In this document: piece after piece, positions 54,411-64,000 of the stretch
How positions within the stretch are numbered: position 1 is the first letter of the stretch
Layout: each line of letters begins with the position of its first letter
Assembly: GCF_018861735.1 (NCBI RefSeq)
Contig: NZ_JAHLEB010000026.1
Coordinates: 1 to 64,000 of the forward strand
Origin: Clostridium lacusfryxellense
GTDB taxonomy: Bacteria; Bacillota; Clostridia; Clostridiales; Clostridiaceae
Direction: 5' to 3'
Length of the DNA: 64,000 nucleotides
The notes under the pieces: generated by a model
What the model was told of the DNA's origin: nothing
Seen by the model: the letters and a program-made list of their open reading frames with translations, nothing else
Database searches by the model: none
Position numbers and translations under genes: made by a program

Positions 54411-55940
54411 ATGTCAAAGAAACCAGTAATGCTAATGATTTTAGATGGATTTGGATTGTCTAGTAACGCTTCCGGAAATGCAGTATTTTCAGCAAATAAA
54501 CCAAACTATGACAGATTAATAGAGAAGTATCCAAATATTAAGTTAACTGCAAGTGGCCTTGAGGTAGGATTACCAGAGGGTCAAATGGGAAATTCAGAAG
54601 TTGGGCATTTAAATATAGGTGCAGGCAGAATAATATACCAAGCACTTACAAAAATAACAAAAGAAATTAAAGAAGGAGACTTCTTTAAAAATCAGGCTTT
54701 TAATAAAGCCATTGATAAAGCTATTAAAGCTAATTCTTCAATTCATCTTTTAGGATTATTGTCTGATGGAGGAGTTCACTCTCATATTGATCATTTAAAA
54801 GCTTTAATAAAGCTTGCTAAAGATAAAGGTGCTAAAAAAGTTTATGTTCATGCTTTTTTAGATGGTAGAGATGTGCAACCAGGTTCTGCGCTCAAGTACA
54901 TAGCAGAAATAGAAGAATACATGAGTGAAATAGGCCTTGGGAAAATCGCTTCTATAGCTGGTAGATATTATGCTATGGATAGAGATAAAAGATGGGAAAG
55001 AGTTGAGCTTGCGTATAATGCTATGGTTTTATCTAAAGGTGAGGAGAATACCTCAGCACTTGAGGCAGTGCGTTTAGCTATGCATGACAATAAGACAGAT
55101 GAATTTGTTCTTCCAACTGTTATAATGGAAAATAATAAGCCAATAGCAGCTATAAGTAATAATGATACTGTAATATGTTTTAACTTTAGACCAGACAGAG
55201 CTCGTGAATTTACTAGAGCAATAAATGATAAAAAGTTTGATGGATTTAAAAGAGAAAGTTTAACACTTAATTATGTTTGTACTACTCAATATGATATATC
55301 TATTGAGAACGTTGATGTAGCATATACTCCTGAGAGTTACACTAACACTCTTGGCGAATATGTTAGCAAGATGGGTAAAAAACAATTAAGAATAGCTGAA
55401 ACAGAAAAATACGCTCATGTTACATTCTTCTTTAACGGAGGAGTTGAGGCTCCGAATACTAATGAAGATAGAGCGTTAATTCCATCACCTAAAGTTGCAA
55501 CTTATGATTTGCAACCAGAAATGAGTGCATATGAGGTTACAACAGAATTATTGAAAAGGCTTGAATCAGATGAATATGACATGATTATACTTAATTATGC
55601 TAATCCAGATATGGTAGGTCATACAGGGGTTTTTGATGCTGCTAAAAAAGCAATAGAAACAGTTGATGAATGTCTTGGAAAAATTGTAGATGTTGTTCTA
55701 GGAAAAGATGGTTGTGTATTTATAACTGCAGATCATGGAAACTCTGAGCAAATGATAGACTATTCTTCAGGAAAACCAATGACAGCACATACAACAAATT
55801 TAGTTCCATTCACATATGTTTCAAATCACAGTTCAGAGATGCGAGAAGCTGGAATATTAGCTGATATAGCTCCTACAATGCTTCAAGTTATGGGACTTGA
55901 TATTCCAAGTGAAATGACAGGGAAATCTTTAATTAAGTAA
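54411..55940 (+). CDS. gpmI: 2,3-bisphosphoglycerate-independent phosphoglycerate mutase
   Basis: This manganese-dependent enzyme converts 3- to 2-phosphoglycerate. The alkaline-phosphatase-fold motifs are complete: L-D-G-F-G near the start, the catalytic Ser in M-G-N-S-E-V-G-H, D-G-R-D, N-F-R-P-D-R-A-R and T-A-D-H-G-N-S-E near the C-terminus. The length of 509 is normal. A G-rich leader sequence precedes the ATG. Confidence 0.96.
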   Translation: MSKKPVMLMILDGFGLSSNASGNAVFSANKPNYDRLIEKYPNIKLTASGLEVGLPEGQMGNSEVGHLNIGAGRIIYQALTKITKEIKEGDFFKNQAFNKAIDKAIKANSSIHLLGLLSDGGVHSHIDHLKALIKLAKDKGAKKVYVHAFLDGRDVQPGSALKYIAEIEEYMSEIGLGKIASIAGRYYAMDRDKRWERVELAYNAMVLSKGEENTSALEAVRLAMHDNKTDEFVLPTVIMENNKPIAAISNNDTVICFNFRPDRAREFTRAINDKKFDGFKRESLTLNYVCTTQYDISIENVDVAYTPESYTNTLGEYVSKMGKKQLRIAETEKYAHVTFFFNGGVEAPNTNEDRALIPSPKVATYDLQPEMSAYEVTTELLKRLESDEYDMIILNYANPDMVGHTGVFDAAKKAIETVDECLGKIVDVVLGKDGCVFITADHGNSEQMIDYSSGKPMTAHTTNLVPFTYVSNHSSEMREAGILADIAPTMLQVMGLDIPSEMTGKSLIK

Positions 55941-55945
55941 CACAA

Positions 55946-56004
55946 TGCCTATGTTAATTTGATATTCTTCTAAATTATAAGAGTATCTTAGTTTAACTTA
56001 GGCA
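55946..56004 (+). terminator. Hairpin between gpmI and eno
   Basis: TGCCTA (55946-55951) pairs with TAGGCA (55999-56004), GTTAA with TTAAC, and the inner GATATTCTT / AAGAGTATC also pairs, giving an imperfect stem of about 22 bp. No T-run follows directly. Confidence 0.55.
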
Positions 56005-56008
56005 ATAA

Positions 56009-57337
<1,329 letters not shown>

Positions 57338-57347
57338 ATTTTCAAAT

Positions 57348-57380
57348 AAGAGTATAGTCACTTTGACTATACTCTTACAT
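57348..57380 (+). terminator. Terminator of the glycolytic operon
   Basis: A perfect 13-bp stem (57348-57360 with 57364-57376) with a three-base loop, then a T-rich stretch. Confidence 0.8.
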
Positions 57381-57435
57381 TTTACATTAAAGTATGTTAA
57401 AATAATCATGTATTTAATGAACAGGGGGTGTACAT

Positions 57436-57666
57436 ATGCATAGTTTTTTAATAGTTTTATTAGTTATAATTTCAATTGTTATAATTGTATCGGTTATGAT
57501 GCAACCTAGTAAAACAGATGGATTAAGTGGCCTTATAGGAGGAACTTCTGATACTTTTTTTGCGAAAAATAAAACAAAAACAGCAGAATCAGTCTTAGCA
57601 AAAGTTACAGCATTTTCAGCGGTTTGTTTTGCTATAGTAATATTAATGTTGAATTTTATTAAATAA
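57436..57666 (+). CDS. secG: Preprotein translocase subunit SecG
   Basis: A 76-residue protein with two membrane helices (about 3-22 and 55-73) joined by the typical loop V-M-M-Q-P-S-K-x-D-G-L-S-G-L-I-G-G, which is the SecG signature. It assists SecYE in protein export. A GGGGGTG site precedes the ATG. Its place after eno is common in Firmicutes. Confidence 0.94.
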   Translation: MHSFLIVLLVIISIVIIVSVMMQPSKTDGLSGLIGGTSDTFFAKNKTKTAESVLAKVTAFSAVCFAIVILMLNFIK

Positions 57667-57686
57667 TATGAATATTTTAATTCAAA

Positions 57687-57727
57687 GCAGTTTATTTAAA
57701 TGATTTTTAATAGACTGCATTTTTTTA
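57687..57727 (+). terminator. Terminator after secG
   Basis: GCAGTTTATT (57687-57696) pairs with AATAGACTGC (57709-57718) with one wobble, followed by a run of Ts. Confidence 0.7.
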
Positions 57728-57834
57728 TATATTTTGATTACTTTAGTAATTAAAAGTTATAAAGTAATAAAGTGTGTAAATTATAAATGGCAAAATTATT
57801 TAACGTAGTCTAATATCATTAGAGGTGAAGGATA

Positions 57835-58137
57835 ATGAGTGAATACAGTTCTAAGTTAGAAAGTGAACATATGGATTTTCTTTTTGAGGGAATTTTAAGC
57901 CTGCAAACAAAGGAAGAATGTTATAGATTTTTTGAGGATATATCCACGATTAATGAAATTAAAGCATTTGAGCAAAGGCTTCAAGTCGCAAAGATGCTCG
58001 CAGATAAAAAGACTTATTTGGATATAGCGGCAGCTACAGGGGCAAGTACTGCTACTATAAGTAGAATTAATAGAGCATTAAATTATGGTAGTGATGGATA
58101 TAAACTTATATTAGAACGGTTGGAATCAAAAAAGTAA
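57835..58137 (+). CDS. YerC/YecD-family TrpR-like regulator
   Basis: A 100-residue DNA-binding protein of the TrpR superfamily. The C-terminal helix-turn-helix is clear: K-T-Y-L-D-I-A-A-A-T-G-A-S-T-A-T-I-S-R-I-N-R-A-L. The N-terminal half is helical and would dimerise. GAGGTGA precedes the ATG. Its ligand and targets are unknown. It is not the tryptophan repressor itself. Confidence 0.9.
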   Translation: MSEYSSKLESEHMDFLFEGILSLQTKEECYRFFEDISTINEIKAFEQRLQVAKMLADKKTYLDIAAATGASTATISRINRALNYGSDGYKLILERLESKK

Positions 58138-58165
58138 GTATATTTACTTTTAGATGACGTGAAGC

Positions 58166-58268
58166 TAGACGGTTAGCATATATTTACTCAGTTTAATTAA
58201 CAATAGTGACCTCTTAGGTGACTAAATGATGTTAAATGAGTGAACGTAAATTGACCGTCTATATTTTT
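58166..58268 (+). ncRNA. Long hairpin with T-run (large terminator or small RNA)
   Basis: TAGACGGT (58166-58173) pairs with ACCGTCTA (58254-58261). The intervening 80 bases continue to pair in blocks (TTTAC/GTAAA, ACTCA/TGAGT, TTTAA/TTAAA, TAACA/TGTTA, ACCT/AGGT) up to a three-base loop near 58213. A run of seven Ts follows. It is much longer than the other terminators here, so a stable small RNA or a palindromic insertion is possible. Confidence 0.5.
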
Positions 58269-58375
58269 TTAGTTGTTTAAATTGTTGAAGACTGTGATAT
58301 AATTAGATGTATGTTTATTGTCATAAGGGTAGAGAATGTAAATTAAGGTAATAGATAAAAATGATGTTCTAAAGT

Positions 58376-58396
58376 AATACTAGAGGATCTAGTATT
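58376..58396. promoter_or_regulatory. Inverted repeat upstream of pcrA
   Basis: AATACTAGA-GGA-TCTAGTATT is a perfect 9-bp inverted repeat, 25 bases before the pcrA ATG and just ahead of its ribosome binding site. An operator or a leader hairpin is possible. Confidence 0.4.
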
Positions 58397-58421
58397 AATA
58401 TAATATATAAGGAGTGGTTCC

Positions 58422-60671
58422 ATGGATTTAAAGAATTTATTAAATAAAGAGCAATGTGAGGCTGCAATAACAGTTGAGGGGCCGCTACTAATACTAGCTG
58501 GTGCAGGGTCAGGTAAAACAAGGGTTCTGACTTATAGAATTGCACATATGATTGAGGATTTGAAAATATATCCTTCACAGATTTTATCTATAACTTTTAC
58601 AAATAAGGCAGCTGGTGAAATGAAGGACAGGGTACGCTCACTAGTAGGTAATATAGCAGACAATATGTGGATTTCTACTTTTCACTCAAGTTGTGTTAGA
58701 ATCTTAAGACGAGAAATAGATAAAATAGGATATAATAAAAATTTTACTATATATGATAGTTATGATCAGAAAAGTTTGATCAAGCAGTGTATGAAGGAAC
58801 TTCAAATTAATGAAAAAGATTTAACAGATTCAGAAATTTTAGGTAAAATATCAAATGCTAAAAATGAACTTATTTCTCCAGATAAGTTTAAAAAAGAGAA
58901 TGAAAGTGATTATAGAAAAAATAAAATTGCAGATGTGTATGTCCTTTATCAGAAAAGACTGAAAGGTAATAATGCTTTAGATTTTGATGATTTAATTTTT
59001 AAAGCTGTAGAACTCTTAAAAAATAATAAAGACGTTTTAGACTTTTATCATTCAAAATTCAAATATATCATGGTGGATGAATATCAAGATACAAATAAAG
59101 CCCAATATGAGCTTATAAAACTTTTAGTAGATAAGACGGAAAACATATGCGTAGTTGGTGATGATGATCAATGTATTTATGCTTGGAGAGGCGCAGATGT
59201 TACTAATATATTAGACTTTGAAAAAGATTATCCAAAGGCCAAAGTAGTTAAGCTCGAGCAGAATTATAGATCTTGTGGGAACATATTAAAAGCTGCAAAT
59301 GAAGTAATAAGAAATAATTCTCAAAGAAAAGATAAAGCTCTAAGGACTGAAAAAGATTTTGGGGACAAAATTAATTTATATAGAGCATTTACAGATAGAG
59401 ACGAGGCTAATTTTGTAGCAAGTCAGATTAAGACAATTATGATGGAGAAAAATAGAAGTTATAAGGATTTTGCAATTTTATATAGAATGAATTCTCAATC
59501 ACGTATTTTTGAGGAAAGTTTTCGTAAAAACTTAATTCCATATAGAATAGTAGGAGGACTTAAGTTCTACGATAGAAAAGAAATAAAGGATATAATGGCT
59601 TATTTAAAGCTTATTAATAATCCACTTGATGATATAGCTTTAAAAAGAATTATAAATGTGCCTAAAAGAAACATAGGTGATGCAACTATTCAAAAAATTC
59701 AAGAATTTGCAACTGAGATAGATCAATGTTTGTATAGTGCTGTTTTAGATGTAGATTTTATACCAACTCTTACAACTAGAAATAAGTCCTCTATAAATAA
59801 GTTTGTGAGCCTTATGAACAGCTTTATGGCTAAAAATGAAGAGATACCTGTATCTGAGCTAATTAAGGCTATAATTGCGGATACGGGGTATTTAAAGCAA
59901 TTAGAAAATTCTAAGGAACCTGAAGATGAGTCAAGAGTTGAAAATATAAAGGAATTAGTATCAGATGCTGTAGAATTTGAGAAAACTTCAGAAGACAAAT
60001 CACTTTTAGCATTCTTAGAGGGAGTAAGTTTAGGATCAACCACTGAGAATCCTGATGAAATAGTAGAGACTGTGGGTATGATGACAGTACATAGTGCAAA
60101 GGGTCTAGAATTTCCAGTAGTATTTATGGTAGGAATGGAAAATGGGATATTCCCAGGTATGTCCTCTTTAAATAACTTTACGGAGATGGAAGAATCAAGA
60201 CGTTTATGTTATGTTGCTATAACAAGAGCGGAAGAAAAGCTTTATATAACTTCCGCCGAGAGTAGAATGGTATTTGGAAGAAATGTGGGGTATCAACCAT
60301 CTGATTTTATAAACGAGATTTCTCCAGACTTAAAAGAAATTATTGGAGGAGCTAAAAATAGGACTGTTGCGGTGCTAAAGAGAAAAAATGCCAAGGATAC
60401 TCAGAAATATAATCCTCATGGACTTCTTAGCCATGATAGTCAAATGAGCGTGCAAGATCATCTATCGGGTAGTTCAGATGGAAGTAGCAGTGAACGTCAA
60501 AGTATTAAAAGTGAAGCTACAGTTGGTAGAAAAGTTAGACATACTAAATTTGGAGTAGGAACTATAGTGTCAACTTCAAATTCTAATGGTGACACACTGA
60601 TTTCGATAGCTTTTGATAACATGGGAATAAAGAAGTTGATATTAGATAAAGCACCTTTAGAAATGTTATAA
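58422..60671 (+). CDS. pcrA: ATP-dependent DNA helicase PcrA/UvrD
   Basis: A 3'-to-5' superfamily 1 helicase for repair and replication. Motifs in order: L-N-x-E-Q near the start, Walker A G-A-G-S-G-K-T-R, T-F-T-N-K-A-A-G-E-M, V-D-E-Y-Q-D-T-N, G-D-D-D-Q-C-I-Y-A-W-R-G, L-E-Q-N-Y-R-S and V-H-S-A-K-G-L-E-F, V-A-I-T-R-A. The Tudor-like C-terminal module (G-R-K-V-R-H-T-K-F-G-V-G-T-I) binds RNA polymerase in known PcrA proteins. The length of 749 is typical. Together with ligA it forms the usual Firmicutes pair. Confidence 0.96.
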   Translation: MDLKNLLNKEQCEAAITVEGPLLILAGAGSGKTRVLTYRIAHMIEDLKIYPSQILSITFTNKAAGEMKDRVRSLVGNIADNMWISTFHSSCVRILRREIDKIGYNKNFTIYDSYDQKSLIKQCMKELQINEKDLTDSEILGKISNAKNELISPDKFKKENESDYRKNKIADVYVLYQKRLKGNNALDFDDLIFKAVELLKNNKDVLDFYHSKFKYIMVDEYQDTNKAQYELIKLLVDKTENICVVGDDDQCIYAWRGADVTNILDFEKDYPKAKVVKLEQNYRSCGNILKAANEVIRNNSQRKDKALRTEKDFGDKINLYRAFTDRDEANFVASQIKTIMMEKNRSYKDFAILYRMNSQSRIFEESFRKNLIPYRIVGGLKFYDRKEIKDIMAYLKLINNPLDDIALKRIINVPKRNIGDATIQKIQEFATEIDQCLYSAVLDVDFIPTLTTRNKSSINKFVSLMNSFMAKNEEIPVSELIKAIIADTGYLKQLENSKEPEDESRVENIKELVSDAVEFEKTSEDKSLLAFLEGVSLGSTTENPDEIVETVGMMTVHSAKGLEFPVVFMVGMENGIFPGMSSLNNFTEMEESRRLCYVAITRAEEKLYITSAESRMVFGRNVGYQPSDFINEISPDLKEIIGGAKNRTVAVLKRKNAKDTQKYNPHGLLSHDSQMSVQDHLSGSSDGSSSERQSIKSEATVGRKVRHTKFGVGTIVSTSNSNGDTLISIAFDNMGIKKLILDKAPLEML

Positions 60672-60831
60672 ATAATATTAAATAAGGCTAGCATTTGTGC
60701 TTGTTATTTTTATAAATGCAATAGGGCATTGTGAATGTTATAAAGCATTTTGGATAAAATAACTAGTAATAATGCTAGTCATTTTATTTGGGGTGCTTAA
60801 AAGTTGCGTGTATTTTGAGGAAAGGGTGTAG

Positions 60832-62853
<2,022 letters not shown>

Positions 62854-62858
62854 ATAAT

Positions 62859-62885
62859 AAGACGTCAAATGGCGTCTTTTTTTAT
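62859..62885. terminator. Terminator after ligA
   Basis: AAGACG / CGTCTT stem (62859-62864 with 62873-62878) followed by seven Ts. The stop codon of the convergent small gene lies in its loop. Confidence 0.75.
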
Positions 62886-63134
62886 GTTAATGTCTAATAT
62901 TTCATTTTCAGTTGATCCAGTAGTTTCACTTTGGTTAGTGTCAGATTTTGCAGGTTCTTTATTTTCGTGGATTAAAGATAAATTAGAAGTATTCTGTATA
63001 AGTTTTTCCATTAAATAATTTTTATATCTTAACTGGTTATAAATTTTAATTAATAAAATAAAGCCCCATATTCCAATAAACATAAAAACTAACATGGAAA
63101 GTATAGCCATTATTTGAACAGTTGTAATTAACAT
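62865..63134 (-). CDS. Small single-span membrane protein, unknown function
   Basis: An 89-residue protein with one hydrophobic helix (about 5-30), a short basic region (Y-N-Q-L-R-Y-K-N) and a polar, Ser/Thr/Glu/Asn-rich tail. AGGAGG before the ATG supports it as a real gene. No family motif is recognised. It is convergent with ligA and divergent from the lipoprotein gene. The 236-base gap on its other side shows only AT-rich promoter-like sequence. Confidence 0.65.
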   Translation of the reverse strand: MLITTVQIMAILSMLVFMFIGIWGFILLIKIYNQLRYKNYLMEKLIQNTSNLSLIHENKEPAKSDTNQSETTGSTENEILDINIKKDAI

Positions 63135-63370
63135 AAAAAGCCTCCTATATATAATGTAAATATATATATATTGTTAATAAATATGTATATTTACATTATA
63201 GCATAATGAAAAAATAAAGGTAATATGCGTAATTTGTATAAAATTTAAATATATTTGATAAGCATTTGATTATTTCATATATTAAAAGTTAATACTTTCA
63301 GTAAGGCACACGTAAATAATCTAGTAAAGTGATCTTTATTTCGATTAATGGGCCTAAGAGGTGGGATAGA

Positions 63371-64000
63371 ATGAAAAGATTATTATGTTTAATGTTAATA
63401 TTTATGATGATGTTAACCAGTGGATGTATACAAAAAAAAGCAAAACCTTCAACAGAGAGGAAATACTTAGTTTATAACTTAGGAAGTTTGCCATCAGATT
63501 TGTTAATGCTAGATAATGACAATGTTAGAGAAAAAGATTTATTATTAGTTTTATTTGAGGGGTTAGTGCGGGAAGATAAAGATGGCAATATAATTCCTGC
63601 TATGGCAGAGAAAATTGATATCTCTAAAGATAAAATTCAATATACCTTTAAGTTAAGACAGGGTCTTGCATATAGCGATGGAAGGTCAATAAAAGCTAAG
63701 GATTATGAAAGGCTCTTTTACAAGGTATTATCACAAAAAGATAATGCCTTTGCCAAGCAATTGTATTGTATTTTTGGAGCTAAGGATTTTAGTGAGGGTA
63801 AAGTTGAATTTCAAAATGTCGGTATTGTTGCAAAAGATGATATAACACTACAGATACGACTTAATAGTCCAAATGAGTATTTTACTAAAATTCTTAGTAA
63901 TCCAGTTTTCACATTAAGAGAAGATAATGTGGATATGAAAGACTGGAAAAATAGTTATGGTCATATACAATATAGCGGACCGTTTATTATAAATAATATT
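63371..64000 (+). CDS. Oligopeptide-type ABC substrate-binding lipoprotein (partial, runs off the window)
   Basis: The first 210 codons of an extracytoplasmic solute-binding protein of the OppA/SBP_bac_5 family. The lipoprotein signal has a hydrophobic Met/Leu-rich core and lipobox L-T-S-G-C with Cys at about residue 19. Characteristic phrases follow: L-F-E-G-L-V-R, P-A-M-A-E-K, Y-T-F-K-L-R-Q-G-L-A-Y-S-D-G and the S-G-P-F segment at the edge. The ATG at 63371 follows AAGAGGTGGG. The 3' end and any transporter genes are outside the window. Confidence 0.88.
   Translation, partial: MKRLLCLMLIFMMMLTSGCIQKKAKPSTERKYLVYNLGSLPSDLLMLDNDNVREKDLLLVLFEGLVREDKDGNIIPAMAEKIDISKDKIQYTFKLRQGLAYSDGRSIKAKDYERLFYKVLSQKDNAFAKQLYCIFGAKDFSEGKVEFQNVGIVAKDDITLQIRLNSPNEYFTKILSNPVFTLREDNVDMKDWKNSYGHIQYSGPFIINNI

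Overview
The window looks like chromosomal DNA of an anaerobic, spore-forming, very AT-rich Firmicute, most likely Clostridium in the strict sense. The grounds are strong AGGAGG-type ribosome binding sites, frequent TTG and GTG starts, a SleB-like spore cortex-lytic enzyme, rubrerythrin, a GrdA homologue, the rpoN-cggR-gap-pgk-tpi-gpmI-eno-secG order and a pcrA-ligA pair. No tRNA, rRNA, CRISPR array or prophage is visible. The name is inferred from gene content; no species can be given.

Layout. 1-110 looks like the right end of an IS3-family element. 223-2524 holds a CAX-type cation/proton antiporter, two small unknown genes and rubrerythrin. 2847-16215 is a [NiFe]-hydrogenase island: hypF, then one long apparent operon with a Tat-exported hydrogenase (small and large subunits), its maturation endopeptidase, hypA and hypB, a Tat translocon (tatA and two unlike tatC genes), hypC, hypD, hypE and a nickel-type ECF transporter (T, ATPase, S). 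16255-19732 is a heterodimeric ABC exporter on the minus strand. DedA and an O-antigen-ligase-like protein follow. 22018-26555 is a second hydrogenase cluster: hypA2, hypB2, a small and a large subunit without any export signal, a divergent third hypB, and an endopeptidase gene whose start is disturbed.

26563-42988 is mixed housekeeping: pssA, a CBS protein, a diacylglycerol kinase-like gene, a YgiQ radical-SAM protein, a soluble MgtE-domain protein, sleB, an M42 peptidase, VanW, a HAD phosphatase, a ParE/Phd toxin-antitoxin pair with a nonsense-truncated toxin, a MutS-like ATPase, trmL, trxB and a cysteine form of grdA. This stretch also carries three copies of a large palindromic repeat. 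43160-48064 is a nucleoside ABC importer of the NupNOPQ type. 48526-57666 is rpoN, cggR and the glycolytic operon, with a hairpin in each gap from gap to eno, then secG. The window ends with a TrpR-like regulator, pcrA, ligA, a small membrane protein and the start of an oligopeptide-binding lipoprotein that runs off the edge.

How it fits together. The first island encodes nickel uptake, the full HypABCDEF maturation set, the protease and the export machinery for one extracytoplasmic hydrogenase, but no cytochrome or membrane anchor that would take its electrons. The second hydrogenase is cytoplasmic by sequence. It departs from the family at its proximal cluster ligand, at the proton-transfer glutamate and in its private HypB. 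The two complementary TatC proteins and this unusual second hydrogenase are the most interesting signals in the window.
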